From HKST-UBA85 sp035654775 (lineage in GTDB: Bacteria; Bacteroidota; Bacteroidia; Flavobacteriales; Flavobacteriaceae): 33,563 bases of DNA. Shown here piece by piece: positions 6,195 through 15,429 of this stretch. Made by a program: the position numbers and the translations under genes. The notes beneath the pieces were generated by a model. The model did not search any database, had not been told where the DNA came from, and was given only the letters and a program-made list of their open reading frames with translations. Each line of letters opens with the position of its first letter. The first letter of the stretch is position 1. The stretch is from positions 1-33,563 of the forward strand of contig DASRWB010000020.1 in assembly GCA_035654775.1 (NCBI GenBank). Direction: 5' to 3'.

Positions 6195-6944
6195 TTAAAC
6201 CTTGTTGATAAGGGTGCTATTCGCCTGAGCCGTAGGAAACACCAGCACATCAGCAAGAGTAACATGCGCCGGCCGGGATACCATAAAATACAAAATCTCA
6301 GCAATATCCTCCGGCTGTAACGCCTGATAGCCTTTGTAAACCGTCTCAGCTACCGCATCACCCTTAAACCGAACCTTCGAGAATTCCGTTTCTACCAGTC
6401 CCGGGTTTAAAGCACTCACTTTTATACCGTATGGGTTTAAATCTATACGCATACCTTCGGTTAACGCCAGCACAGCATGTTTGCTGGCACAGTACACATT
6501 CCCTTTGGGGTAAACCTCTTTCCCGGCAGAAGACCCTATGTTTATAATATGTCCTCGCTTTCTGGATACCATCTGCGGTATAACCGCTTTACTTACATAA
6601 AGCAACCCTTTTACATTCCCGTCAAGCATCGCGTCCCAGTCATCTACATTGCCCTTGTCTATAGCATCCAGCCCGTGGGCATTCCCTGCGTTGTTAATCA
6701 ATATATCAACCGGTTTAAACGCCTCCGGTATAGAGGATATAGCAGAAAAAGTAGCTTCCCTGTCCCGAACATCAAAGGATAGGGTGTGAACAGCCACCTG
6801 CTTTCCCAGCCTTTCTTGTAAGGCTTCCAGTCGCGCTTGGCGACGCCCGCATAATATCAAATCTATTCCGTGTTGTGCAAAGAGCAAGGCAGTGGCTTTT
6901 CCTATACCACTGGTGGCACCCGTTATAAGAGCTGTTTTTTTCAT
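6195..6944 (-). CDS. SDR-family NAD(P)-dependent oxidoreductase (YdfG-like)
   Basis: 249 residues, the usual size of a classical short-chain dehydrogenase. It has the Rossmann motif TGATSGIG (8-15), NNAG (84-87), a catalytic Ser at 138 or 139 and the YxxxK pair Tyr151/Lys155. CGRR at 32-35 suggests NADP preference. The overall pattern, including GHIINIGSSAG and a PGLVETEFS segment, resembles the YdfG group that oxidises 3-hydroxy acids such as L-allo-threonine, but the substrate cannot be read from the sequence. It follows an aldo-keto reductase on the same strand with a 5-base gap, so the two are likely one leftward operon, possibly with matched carbonyl-reducing roles. It is a cytosolic enzyme with no signal peptide. 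Confidence 0.9.
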   Translation of the reverse strand: MKKTALITGATSGIGKATALLFAQHGIDLILCGRRQARLEALQERLGKQVAVHTLSFDVRDREATFSAISSIPEAFKPVDILINNAGNAHGLDAIDKGNVDDWDAMLDGNVKGLLYVSKAVIPQMVSRKRGHIINIGSSAGKEVYPKGNVYCASKHAVLALTEGMRIDLNPYGIKVSALNPGLVETEFSKVRFKGDAVAETVYKGYQALQPEDIAEILYFMVSRPAHVTLADVLVFPTAQANSTLINKV

Positions 6945-6949
6945 AGTAT

Positions 6950-7813
6950 TTAAGGTACTTTATGACCCTGACTCGCAACCAGCAGACTAAACCAGTCGGC
7001 TAAAGCCAAATCAATTTCAGGAGCTAGTGAAGCAAGGTGTATTCGTTTTCTATTTGTGGTCCCTATTACAGGGTGAATTCCCGAAGGGTGTTTCAGTAAC
7101 CAGGCAAGTGCCAGTTGGTCTTTAGTGGCCGCATATCGCGATTCAAGAGGTGTCATCGCTTCGTGTAAACGTGAGGTTTGTGCACTGGGGTCTTTAAACA
7201 AGCTGCCCAGAGGCGACCATGCCATAGGGGTAATCCTACGCACCATGCACTGGTCTAAAGTACCATCAAAAAGAACCCCATAATCAGTTACTGAACACGC
7301 CACCTGATTAACCAATACCGGCACCTCCTTTGCCAGCACATCTACCTGTGAAGGACTAAAGTTCGATACCCCAAAAGCCTTAATCTTTCCCTGTTGTTGT
7401 AGTGAGTCAACAGCCCGCATAACCTCTTCAGGGTTAAGCAACGGACTTGGGCGGTGCAGTAACAAAGTGTCTATATAGTCGGTTTGCAACTGCTGTAAAG
7501 AAGTTTCTACACACTGGATAATATACGAAGCACTGTAGTTGTAATGCTTAATAGAATACACCCTTTTTTCCGAAGGGTATAGAATACCACACTTGGTGAT
7601 AAACTGAACGGATTCCCGGGAAACACCACTTTGTGTAAACGCTTTGCCAAAGGCCGCTTCGGTAGTATATCCGCCATAAATATCGGCATGGTCAAAAGTG
7701 GTAATCCCGCAATCCAAATAGTGTAAAATCAAAGCACACATTTCTTGCGTAGATAGTCCTTTTCCCCAACTTCCCCAGGACATGGTGCCGGCTATAATTT
7801 TAGAATAATTCAA
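6950..7813 (-). CDS. Aldo/keto reductase
   Basis: 287 residues, a TIM-barrel aldo-keto reductase of the YdhF-like type. The catalytic tetrad is visible: Asp41 and Tyr46 in FDHADIYGGY, Lys74 in FITKCG and His120 in LLLHRPSP. IKAFGVSNFSPSQVD and PVIGTTNRKRI are the family's NADPH-binding and C-terminal signatures. It reduces aldehydes or ketones with NADPH; the substrate is unknown. It is the first gene of a leftward pair with the SDR, and is divergent from the DUF4382 lipoprotein across a 114-base gap that must hold both promoters. A TACATTTA sequence on the minus strand is close to the TAnnTTTG box but has no good upstream partner. Confidence 0.92.
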   Translation of the reverse strand: MNYSKIIAGTMSWGSWGKGLSTQEMCALILHYLDCGITTFDHADIYGGYTTEAAFGKAFTQSGVSRESVQFITKCGILYPSEKRVYSIKHYNYSASYIIQCVETSLQQLQTDYIDTLLLHRPSPLLNPEEVMRAVDSLQQQGKIKAFGVSNFSPSQVDVLAKEVPVLVNQVACSVTDYGVLFDGTLDQCMVRRITPMAWSPLGSLFKDPSAQTSRLHEAMTPLESRYAATKDQLALAWLLKHPSGIHPVIGTTNRKRIHLASLAPEIDLALADWFSLLVASQGHKVP

Positions 7814-7927
7814 AAGTCAAAATAGATTGATATAATACACCCTAAATGTAGCACTTTTTTTAAAAGATAAAATCCAAAAACGGTTTTAGCACGTACTTTT
7901 TATATAACCATAAAATAAATCAACAAG

Positions 7928-8728
7928 ATGGCAACATTTAAAAAAATCAGTTTAGTAGCAGTAGCTTTTTCCTTATTCTTTCTTTTTAATTGCAACGATT
8001 CCAATGCCGACCGGCAGGGAACTTCTACCATTTCAGTAAAACTGGTCGATGGCCCCGGCGATTTTGACAACGTATATGTAGAAGTGGTTGATGTTATGGT
8101 AAAAGTTAACGACGATACCGATGACGAAAACGGATGGGTAAGCCTGAACCCAACCAATACCGGAGTTTACGACCTGCTCGACCTAACCGGTGGAGTTAGT
8201 GTTTTGCTTGCCGAAGGAGTAGAAATTCCCTCGGGAATGCTTAACCAAATACGCCTGGTGTTGGGGAACGACAATACCGTAGTAATCGATGGCGAAACCT
8301 TTCCGCTCAACACACCCAGCGCACAACAATCAGGACTAAAAGTACAAGTAAACCAAGTGCTTGAACCCGGTTTTAATTATAACTTTACCCTCGACTTCAA
8401 TGTAGAAGAGTCTATTGTCATTGCCGGCACTTCCGGAAACATTAACTTAACCCCGGTTATCTATGCCTCAGCCGAAGCAGCAACCGGAACCATTGAAGGA
8501 AGCATTACACCTATAGACTGGCAGGTAGTTGCCTCCGTAATGGTAGACGGTGAAGAAGTGGCAAGCTATGTAGACGAAACCGGAAACTACGTGCTCTACG
8601 GAATCCCTCAGGGAACATACACCCTTACCCTTACGCCCGACCCGGCTTCAGCACTGGAACCCGTTACCGTGGAAAATGTAGAAGTGACCAACGGACAGGT
8701 AACAAGCGTTGAACTCGTTACCTTTTAA
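7928..8728 (+). CDS. DUF4382 domain lipoprotein
   Basis: 266 residues. A hydrophobic signal ends in a probable lipobox (LFNC, Cys22), so the protein should be lipidated and exported. Residues about 35-180 fit the DUF4382 pattern: STISVKLVDGPGDFDNVYVEV, a GVYDLLDL segment, IRLVLG and a VNQVLEPGFNYNFTLDF strand pair. Residues about 188-266 (GTIEGSITP ... GNYVLYGIPQGTYTLTLTP) look like a carboxypeptidase-regulatory-like beta sandwich. The protein is acidic and Ca-binding-like, with many Asp and Glu. DUF4382 proteins are widespread in Bacteroidota and have no established function. It is monocistronic, closed by a strong terminator 30 bases downstream. Confidence 0.85.
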   Translation: MATFKKISLVAVAFSLFFLFNCNDSNADRQGTSTISVKLVDGPGDFDNVYVEVVDVMVKVNDDTDDENGWVSLNPTNTGVYDLLDLTGGVSVLLAEGVEIPSGMLNQIRLVLGNDNTVVIDGETFPLNTPSAQQSGLKVQVNQVLEPGFNYNFTLDFNVEESIVIAGTSGNINLTPVIYASAEAATGTIEGSITPIDWQVVASVMVDGEEVASYVDETGNYVLYGIPQGTYTLTLTPDPASALEPVTVENVEVTNGQVTSVELVTF

Positions 8729-8760
8729 AGGCTTCTGAAATAAACGTTAAAATCAGTATA

Positions 8761-8790
8761 AAAAGGCGCTTCAAAGTGAAGCGCCTTTTT
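8761..8790 (+). terminator. Intrinsic terminator after the DUF4382 gene
   Basis: A perfect 9-bp stem GGCGCTTCA/TGAAGCGCC (8765-8773 and 8777-8785) with a 3-base loop is flanked by an A-run and a T-run, so it may also work in the other direction. It separates the lipoprotein gene from the Bat operon. Confidence 0.9.
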
Positions 8791-8887
8791 ATTTTTAACC
8801 AATTATTAACAGCAACAGAGCAAAAATTTTAACAATTTGCAGGTTGTTAATACAGGCATGTAACCCAACCTTTAAAAAGTAAACCAA

Positions 8888-9892
8888 ATGATGGAAGATA
8901 TAAGTACAATGGATATTAAAGCAATAAACGAGAAAATTGAAAAAGAAAGTGCTTTTGTCGATTTACTTACCCTGGAAATGAACAAAGTAATCGTAGGCCA
9001 AAAACACATGGTAGAACGTTTACTTATCGGGCTTTTAGGGCAAGGACATATTCTGCTGGAAGGCGTTCCGGGACTGGCAAAAACCCTAGCCATAAACACC
9101 CTGGCACAAGCCGTGGACGGAAGCTTTAGTCGCATTCAGTTTACTCCTGATTTGCTCCCTGCCGATGTGGTAGGAACGCTAATCTACAACATGAAACAAA
9201 ACGATTTTTTCATAAAAAAAGGACCCATTTTTGCCAATTTTGTGCTGGCAGATGAAATAAACCGTGCACCTGCCAAAGTACAGTCTGCGCTTCTGGAAGC
9301 CATGCAGGAAAAACAGGTAACCATTGGTGACGAAACCTTTAAACTGGACAAACCCTTTTTGGTAATGGCTACGCAAAACCCGGTTGAACAAGAAGGGACC
9401 TATCCTTTGCCTGAAGCTCAGGTAGACCGCTTTATGCTTAAAACGGTAATTGACTACCCTAAAATGGAGGAAGAACAACTCATCATTAGAGCCAATCTTA
9501 AAGAAGGTTTTGAAAAAGTAAACCCCGTAGTCAGCCTCAAGCAAATTCTTGATGCGCAAAAAGCAGTACGCGAAGTCTACATGGACGAAAAAATAGAAAA
9601 ATACATCCTCGACATAGTCTTTGCCACACGATTCCCCGATAAATACAACCTCGAAGAACTAAAACCACTAATCTCCTTTGGCGCTTCACCAAGGGGAAGC
9701 ATCAACCTGGCCAACGCCGCCAAGTGCTACGCCTTTATTAAACGAAGAGGCTATGTGATTCCGGAAGATGTCAGAGCCGTAGTACACGATGTACTTCGCC
9801 ACCGAATTGGCATAACCTATGAAGCCGAAGCCGAAAACATTACTTCCGAAGAAATCATAAACAAAATTGTAAACCAGATTGAAGTGCCCTAG
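8888..9892 (+). CDS. MoxR-family AAA+ ATPase, first gene of the Bat operon
   Basis: 334 residues. Walker A GVPGLAKT (59-66), Walker B FVLADE (118-123) followed by INRAPAKVQSALLEAM, a sensor region VMATQNPVEQEGTYPLPEAQ and a sensor-2-like SPRGSINL segment identify the MoxR subgroup. MoxR ATPases are thought to act as chaperones that mature VWA-domain partners, and both a DUF58 protein and VWA proteins follow. The start could be either of two adjacent ATG codons. A 7-bp inverted repeat TTAACAA/TTGTTAA (8829-8835, 8844-8850) lies in the upstream gap and might be an operator; I see no clear promoter box there. Cytosolic. Confidence 0.95.
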   Translation: MMEDISTMDIKAINEKIEKESAFVDLLTLEMNKVIVGQKHMVERLLIGLLGQGHILLEGVPGLAKTLAINTLAQAVDGSFSRIQFTPDLLPADVVGTLIYNMKQNDFFIKKGPIFANFVLADEINRAPAKVQSALLEAMQEKQVTIGDETFKLDKPFLVMATQNPVEQEGTYPLPEAQVDRFMLKTVIDYPKMEEEQLIIRANLKEGFEKVNPVVSLKQILDAQKAVREVYMDEKIEKYILDIVFATRFPDKYNLEELKPLISFGASPRGSINLANAAKCYAFIKRRGYVIPEDVRAVVHDVLRHRIGITYEAEAENITSEEIINKIVNQIEVP

Positions 9893-9981
9893 GCCGCTAG
9901 CGTAAAACCCCGGTAATACGCAACAACCTGAAGTCGGTTAAGTTTTTAAAAAATAACAACCGAAGACCTCAAACGGATAAA

Positions 9982-10848
9982 ATGGACACCAAGGAACTAC
10001 TTAAAAAAGTACGTAAAATAGAAATCAAAACCCGCCGATTATCCGATCATATTTTTGGCGGAGAGTACCACTCTACATTTAAAGGGCGCGGAATGACCTT
10101 TAGCGAAGTGCGCCAGTACCAGTTTGGAGACGACGTAAGAAACATTGACTGGAATGTGACGGCTCGCTACAACGAACCCTTTGTAAAGGTTTTTGAGGAA
10201 GAAAGGGAGCTCACCATGATGCTTATGGTTGACATTTCCGGTTCTGAGTTCTTTGGAACTACACAACAGTTTAAAAACGAAATTGTAACCGAAATAGCCG
10301 CAACACTCGCCTTTTCGGCTACTCAAAATAACGATAAAATAGGACTTATTCTCTTTTCAGATAAAATAGAACTGTACATACCGCCTAAAAAAGGACGTTC
10401 ACACGTGCTTCGTATCATTCGGGAACTTATTGAATTTGAACCCAAAAGCAAGCAAACCAACATTGAAGAAGCACTGCGGTTCTTATCCAACGTAATGAAA
10501 AAGAAAGCCATTGTTTTTATCCTTTCTGATTTTATGGCCGACAACTACCGACAAACCCTTAAAATTACCTCAGGCAGACATGATATTACCGGTATTCGGG
10601 TATACGACAGACACGAAGAAAGCATCCCCAATTTAGGAATGGTCCAAATGCAGGATCAGGAAACCGGCCAGTGGCTTTTGGTTAATACAGCTTCTAAAAA
10701 AGTGCGCACAGCCTATGCTAAACATTACAACAACAGCGTAGCTTACTTTAAAGAATGCTTTAGCAAGTCCGGAGCCGGAACCATAGATTGCAGAATAGAC
10801 GAAAGCTATGTAAAAAAACTCTTAGGCTATTTTAAACGAAGAGCATAA
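9982..10848 (+). CDS. DUF58 domain protein (VWA-like), Bat operon
   Basis: 288 residues, the usual size. The DUF58 signature is present: GRGMTFSEVRQYQFGDDVRNIDWNVTARY (35-63), followed by a MIDAS-like DISGS motif (Asp84, Ser86, Ser88). No membrane segment is seen. DUF58 proteins nearly always follow a moxR gene and are presumed clients of that ATPase, linking it to the membrane VWA proteins. It sits 89 bases after the ATPase gene and 15 bases before the next gene on the same strand. Confidence 0.93.
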   Translation: MDTKELLKKVRKIEIKTRRLSDHIFGGEYHSTFKGRGMTFSEVRQYQFGDDVRNIDWNVTARYNEPFVKVFEEERELTMMLMVDISGSEFFGTTQQFKNEIVTEIAATLAFSATQNNDKIGLILFSDKIELYIPPKKGRSHVLRIIRELIEFEPKSKQTNIEEALRFLSNVMKKKAIVFILSDFMADNYRQTLKITSGRHDITGIRVYDRHEESIPNLGMVQMQDQETGQWLLVNTASKKVRTAYAKHYNNSVAYFKECFSKSGAGTIDCRIDESYVKKLLGYFKRRA

Positions 10849-10863
10849 TCAAAAGGCGACACA

Positions 10864-12516
10864 ATGAACAGAAAGATGAAAGATAAAACAAGCAAAACCA
10901 AGAACCTTAAAGCAGCAGTTTTAGGCGGGTTTGTCTTACTTTTTTCCTGCAGTTTGGTCGCACAGGTAACCACAACGGTAGATACCACTACGATAAAAAT
11001 TGGCGAGCAAATCCTGTATAAAATACAAATGGAAACCGATACTACCAACCTTGTGGTTTTCCCTGAAGGACAAACATTCAGTCCGTTTGAAGTTAATGAA
11101 TCCATGCCTGTTGACACAATCATAAATCAAAACAAGGCAACTCTCATAAAAAAATACGGACTCACCCTTTTTGACTCCGGAAGCTATTACATTCCCAAAC
11201 AGAAAATACAACTAAACAACAATACCGTGTTTACCGATTCCTTGAAAATACAGGTAAACGCCGTACAGGTAGACACCACCAAACAAGGACTGTACAACAT
11301 AAAACCACTTTTAGAGGTAGAAAAACCTAAAAACAACACCCTTATATACATGGCTATAGCGCTCTGCCTGTTGGCGCTCATGGCACTGTTGATATACCGC
11401 TTCATTTGGCGCAATAAACCCTTAACAGAAGAAGAAAAAATAGCCCTGCTGCCACCTTATGACCGTGCAAAACTAGTCCTCAAAAACCTCGAAGACAGCA
11501 AGTACCTGCAAACCGAAAACCTAAAGGAGTTTTACTCCGAACTTACTTTTGCCCTAAGAAAATACCTGGACGAAAAAGTGTATGATAGAGCACTGGAAAG
11601 TACTTCTGATGAACTCGTTTTCAGACTCCAAGTACTTAAAGACGCCAATCAAATAAAACTCTCTTCCGAAACGATTAACAATATTGAAAGCATCCTGAAA
11701 AGAGCCGATTTGGTCAAATTTGCCAAGTCTAAACCCGACATTGAATTGGCTAAAATAGACCGAATAACCATTGACAAGGAAATAGACCACGTAAAAGAAC
11801 TGCTTCCGGAACCCACTGAAGAAGAAAAACGTTTGGATCAGCAGTATAGAGAAGAACAGGAACGCAGGCAAAAACGAAAAAAAAGAATGCGTACAGCAGG
11901 CGCAGTGGCAGCTTTACTATTGGTAATCTATACCGTAGCCGGTATAAAGTATGGATTTACCTATGTAAACGATACCTTAACAGCCCATCAGGGGAAAAAA
12001 CTACTCGAAAAAACCTGGGTAACCAGCGAGTATGGATTTCCACCTATACACATTTCAACACCCGAAGTACTTAAACGCACTGAAGTTCAACTCCCCGAAG
12101 AACTGAAAGACAAAATGAAAATGACTTCTTACAGTTATGAGAAAAAAGGAATACTAACCTTGGTACTTTCTACAACAACTATAGCCCAACCACAAGACAG
12201 CCTCGACCTTTCTCTGGCTATTGAAGGCAACTTAAAAACATTGGAAGAAAAAGGAGCTAAAAATATACTGACAAAAAACGATAAGTTTACCACACCCAAC
12301 GGGGCAGAAGGAATAAAAACCTATGGCTCACTCCAACTTCCGGTTGAAGAAAATGCCGACCGTTATACCAATGCCAACTACGCCATATTAAGCTTTACAA
12401 GCAACAATAAAGTAATTCAGCAAATCGTGTTAACCTGGAGAGACCACGATAAATACACCGCAGAAACCGCAGAAAGAATAATAAATTCCCTGGAACTTCA
12501 GGAAAAGACAGAATAA
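10864..12516 (+). CDS. Bat-operon envelope protein with BatD-like N-terminus, two transmembrane segments and an extra C-terminal domain
   Basis: 550 residues. A signal sequence (about 15-34, ending LVAQ) precedes an Ig-like domain (about 36-140) resembling the N-terminal repeat of BatD. A transmembrane helix (about 159-181) is followed by a helical cytosolic part (185-315) with PPYDRAKLVLKNLE and a FALRKYLDE motif, the same arrangement found after the BatD membrane segment. A charged coiled coil (315-343) leads to a second membrane helix (344-362) and a C-terminal domain of about 185 residues that I do not recognise. It abuts batA without a gap. It probably scaffolds the Bat complex in the inner membrane with domains on both sides. 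An alternative start at codon 5 would change little. Confidence 0.75.
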   Translation: MNRKMKDKTSKTKNLKAAVLGGFVLLFSCSLVAQVTTTVDTTTIKIGEQILYKIQMETDTTNLVVFPEGQTFSPFEVNESMPVDTIINQNKATLIKKYGLTLFDSGSYYIPKQKIQLNNNTVFTDSLKIQVNAVQVDTTKQGLYNIKPLLEVEKPKNNTLIYMAIALCLLALMALLIYRFIWRNKPLTEEEKIALLPPYDRAKLVLKNLEDSKYLQTENLKEFYSELTFALRKYLDEKVYDRALESTSDELVFRLQVLKDANQIKLSSETINNIESILKRADLVKFAKSKPDIELAKIDRITIDKEIDHVKELLPEPTEEEKRLDQQYREEQERRQKRKKRMRTAGAVAALLLVIYTVAGIKYGFTYVNDTLTAHQGKKLLEKTWVTSEYGFPPIHISTPEVLKRTEVQLPEELKDKMKMTSYSYEKKGILTLVLSTTTIAQPQDSLDLSLAIEGNLKTLEEKGAKNILTKNDKFTTPNGAEGIKTYGSLQLPVEENADRYTNANYAILSFTSNNKVIQQIVLTWRDHDKYTAETAERIINSLELQEKTE

Positions 12517-13521
12517 ATGATAGAAGGAATAGAATTTTTAAATAAAGAAATGTTTTGGCTGCTGGCACTACTGCCTTTGGCAATACTATGGTATATACTG
12601 AAACACAAAAAACAAACCCCGGAACTGAAAATAGCAACCCTGAAAGGCTTTAAAACCACAACATCCATATTACCCAAACTAAGGCATCTGCTATTTGCAT
12701 TAAGAATGCTGGCGCTGGCACTGTTAATTACCGCTATAGCAAGACCCAGAACAGTAGACGTGTCTTCAAAAACCAAAACCACACGAGGGATAGACATTGT
12801 TATGGCTATAGATGTATCAGCCAGTATGCTGGCCAAAGATTTAAAACCCAACAGACTGGATGCCTTAAAAGCAGTAGCATCCGAGTTTATAAAAGGAAGA
12901 CCAAACGACCGCATTGGGATTGTGGAATATGCGGGCGAAAGCTATACCAAAACGCCGATTACTACCGATAAAAGCATAGTATTACGCGCGCTAAGAGAAG
13001 TAGAGTACAACACCATTATTGAAGGCGGTACAGCCATTGGAATGGGACTGGCCACAGCAGTCAACCGACTTAAAGACAGTAAAGCCAAAAGCAAAGTAAT
13101 TATTCTACTTACCGACGGCGTAAACAATAGCGGACAAATAGACCCAAAAATAGCAAGCGACCTGGCTGTTGAGTTTGGAATTAAAGTATATGCCATTGGT
13201 TTAGGGACTAACGGAATGGCCTTGTCTCCTGTAAGAGTAAACAGAGACGGAACCTTTCAATACGGCAGAGTCAATGTAGAAATAGACGAAGCGCTGTTGA
13301 AGGAAATAGCTGCAGCCACAGGAGGTTTATATTTTAGAGCCACAAACAATAAAAAACTACAGGAAATTTACAGCGAAATAAATAAACTGGAAAAAACAGA
13401 AATCGAAGAATTTAAATTTTACAACTATCAGGAGAAGTATAGACCGTTGGTAATACTGGCGGGATTGTTGTTTTTATTAGAATTGTTGTTAAAAGTAACG
13501 CTCTTTAGAAGCTTTGTATAA
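12517..13521 (+). CDS. batA: BatA: membrane-anchored VWA-domain aerotolerance protein
   Basis: 334 residues. Two N-terminal membrane segments (about 12-28 and 56-75) precede a VWA domain with a complete MIDAS: DVSAS (Asp99, Ser101, Ser103), Thr172 in GGTAIG and Asp200 in LLTDG. A third membrane segment lies at about 310-330. This is the standard BatA/BatB layout known from the Bacteroides aerotolerance operon. The VWA domain probably faces the periplasm and binds partner subunits through a metal ion. The start codon follows the previous stop directly, so translation is probably coupled. Confidence 0.93.
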   Translation: MIEGIEFLNKEMFWLLALLPLAILWYILKHKKQTPELKIATLKGFKTTTSILPKLRHLLFALRMLALALLITAIARPRTVDVSSKTKTTRGIDIVMAIDVSASMLAKDLKPNRLDALKAVASEFIKGRPNDRIGIVEYAGESYTKTPITTDKSIVLRALREVEYNTIIEGGTAIGMGLATAVNRLKDSKAKSKVIILLTDGVNNSGQIDPKIASDLAVEFGIKVYAIGLGTNGMALSPVRVNRDGTFQYGRVNVEIDEALLKEIAAATGGLYFRATNNKKLQEIYSEINKLEKTEIEEFKFYNYQEKYRPLVILAGLLFLLELLLKVTLFRSFV

Positions 13522-13522
13522 T

Positions 13523-14563
13523 ATGTTTCAACTCGAAGAAAAAATATGGTTTTGGGTCTTAGCAGCAATCCCCGTTTTGGTATTGCTCTTCAGTGTGGTG
13601 CAGTTTTGGAAAATACGCACGCAAAAAAGATTTGCAACTCCTGAAGCGTTAAAAAAACTAAGCCCCAATAAATCCCTCTTTAAATCCATACTCAAACTCT
13701 GCCTTTGGTGTCTGAGTATTGCTTGTATAGCACTGGCCTTGGTCAATCCTAAAATAGGAACCAAAATGGAAACCGTAAAACGAGAAGGTGTCGATTTGGT
13801 TTTTGCTGTCGATGTGTCCAAAAGCATGCTGGCCGAAGATATCGCTCCTAATAGACTGGAAAAAGCCAAACAGCTGGTTACACAAATCATCAACAACTTG
13901 GCCGGCGACCGTATAGGCATTATCGCTTATGCTGGAAAAGCCTTTCCGCAGCTACCCATTACTACAGACTATGCTTCGGCAAAAATGTTTTTACAAAACC
14001 TCAACACCAACATGCTTTCCTCACAAGGAACCGCCATAAACGAAGCCATTAATCTGGCAAAAACATATTATGACAACGACCAGCAAACCAATCGAATTCT
14101 CTTTATCATTTCAGACGGAGAAGACCATAGCGAAGAAGCAGTTAAAGTTGCTGAAGAAGCCAGTAAAGAAGGAATACGAATTTTTACCATAGGAATTGGC
14201 GATAGTAAAGGCGCACCTATTCCTGAAAAAAATGCACAAGGCATAGTGTTAAACTACAAAAAAGACCAAAACGGAGAAACCGTAATTACCAAACTAGATG
14301 AGAACACTCTAAAAGCCATTGCTGAACAAACTAACGGAAAATATATAAACGGACGAATAACGAGTAAAGTTATAGAAGAAGTTAAGAATATTCTTGTAGA
14401 GTTGGAAAAAAAAGAATTTGAAACCAAAGAATTTGCAGACTTCAAAGACCAGTTTCAATGGTTTTTGGCCTTTGCCATCGGCCTGCTTTTTCTGGACGTA
14501 TTCCTGCTGGAAAGAAAAACCGAATGGCTCAAAAAACTTAATTTATTTAACGAAAACTTATGA
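13523..14563 (+). CDS. batB: BatB: second membrane-anchored VWA-domain protein
   Basis: 346 residues from the ATG at 13523, one base after the batA stop. A longer frame from a TTG at 13514 would overlap batA by 8 bases and is less likely. The layout mirrors BatA: membrane segments at about 8-28 and 55-75, a VWA domain with DVSKS (Asp97, Ser99, Ser101), Thr170 and Asp198 in IISDGED, and a C-terminal membrane segment. Its similarity to BatA points to an ancient duplication; the two probably form a heteromer. It lies in the middle of the Bat operon, 35 bases ahead of batC. Confidence 0.92.
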   Translation: MFQLEEKIWFWVLAAIPVLVLLFSVVQFWKIRTQKRFATPEALKKLSPNKSLFKSILKLCLWCLSIACIALALVNPKIGTKMETVKREGVDLVFAVDVSKSMLAEDIAPNRLEKAKQLVTQIINNLAGDRIGIIAYAGKAFPQLPITTDYASAKMFLQNLNTNMLSSQGTAINEAINLAKTYYDNDQQTNRILFIISDGEDHSEEAVKVAEEASKEGIRIFTIGIGDSKGAPIPEKNAQGIVLNYKKDQNGETVITKLDENTLKAIAEQTNGKYINGRITSKVIEEVKNILVELEKKEFETKEFADFKDQFQWFLAFAIGLLFLDVFLLERKTEWLKKLNLFNENL

Positions 14564-14598
14564 CAGTATACGCTAAAAATTGAATAATATTAGTCATC

Positions 14599-15429
14599 AT
14601 GAAATTTCAACATCCGACATATTTGGTATTAATCAGTATCCTTTTCTTAGGAACCTTGGCTTACAGTCAGGAAAAGGACAACCTAAAAACCGATAAAAAA
14701 GCAAAAAAATATGTGTATTCCGGAAATCAGCTTTTGGAAGAAGACCAATTTGTATTAGCCGAAATGGAATTCAGACAGGCAATTTCCCTTCAACCGGATA
14801 ATGTCGTTGGAGCCTACAATCTAGGAAACTCCTACTACAACAACGGAAACTATGACGAAGCCTTATACAGACATCAACAAGCCCTAAAAAACGCTACTTC
14901 TAAAACGGAAAAACACTATGCCTTTCACAATATAGGAAACATCCTCATGCAGGAAAAAAAATGTATTGAAGCAGCCGAAGCATTCAAAAATGCTCTGAAA
15001 AATAATCCTGCTGATGATGAAACACGATATAACTATGCGCTAGCCAAAAAATGCGCCGAAGAACAACAAAAGCAAGACAATCAGGAAGACAAAGACCAGG
15101 ATAAGGACAAAGAAAACAATCAGGACCAAAACAAAGACAATCAGGACCAGAACAAAGACAAGCAAGACAACTCAGACAAAAACAAAGACGACAAACAAGA
15201 CAAAGGCGAAAAGGATAAGGATAAAGAAGGCGACCAAAAAGAAGATAAAAACGACAACCAAAAAAACAAAGACCCTAATCAAAAGCCCAAACAACAGCCC
15301 GGACAACTGTCGCCACAGCAAATTAAAAACTTACTGGAAGCCATGAACGCTCAGGAACAAAAAGTTCAGGAGAAAATAAATGCCGAAAAACAAAAAGGAA
15401 TAAAAATAAAAACAGAAAAAGACTGGTAA
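14599..15429 (+). CDS. batC: BatC: periplasmic TPR protein with a charged Gln/Asn/Lys/Asp tail
   Basis: 276 residues. A signal peptide (1-23, ending AYSQ) precedes about three tetratricopeptide repeats (36-150; GAYNLGNSYYNNGNYDEALY is the clearest). A low-complexity linker made almost only of Lys, Asp, Gln, Asn and Glu runs from about 154 to 236. A short C-terminal segment containing LSPQQIKNLLEAMNAQE (about 240-258) is conserved in BatC-type proteins. TPRs provide a docking surface for the VWA subunits. Its stop overlaps the batD start by one base (TAATG), a sign of coupled translation. Confidence 0.88.
   Translation: MKFQHPTYLVLISILFLGTLAYSQEKDNLKTDKKAKKYVYSGNQLLEEDQFVLAEMEFRQAISLQPDNVVGAYNLGNSYYNNGNYDEALYRHQQALKNATSKTEKHYAFHNIGNILMQEKKCIEAAEAFKNALKNNPADDETRYNYALAKKCAEEQQKQDNQEDKDQDKDKENNQDQNKDNQDQNKDKQDNSDKNKDDKQDKGEKDKDKEGDQKEDKNDNQKNKDPNQKPKQQPGQLSPQQIKNLLEAMNAQEQKVQEKINAEKQKGIKIKTEKDW

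Noticed and set aside
6772..6978. Alternative minus-strand frame over the SDR gene start
   Set aside because: It is an out-of-frame shadow of the SDR gene and has no domain or start context of its own.
13514..13522. TTG start of batB
   Set aside because: An ATG three codons later avoids the overlap with batA and begins the typical N-terminus.
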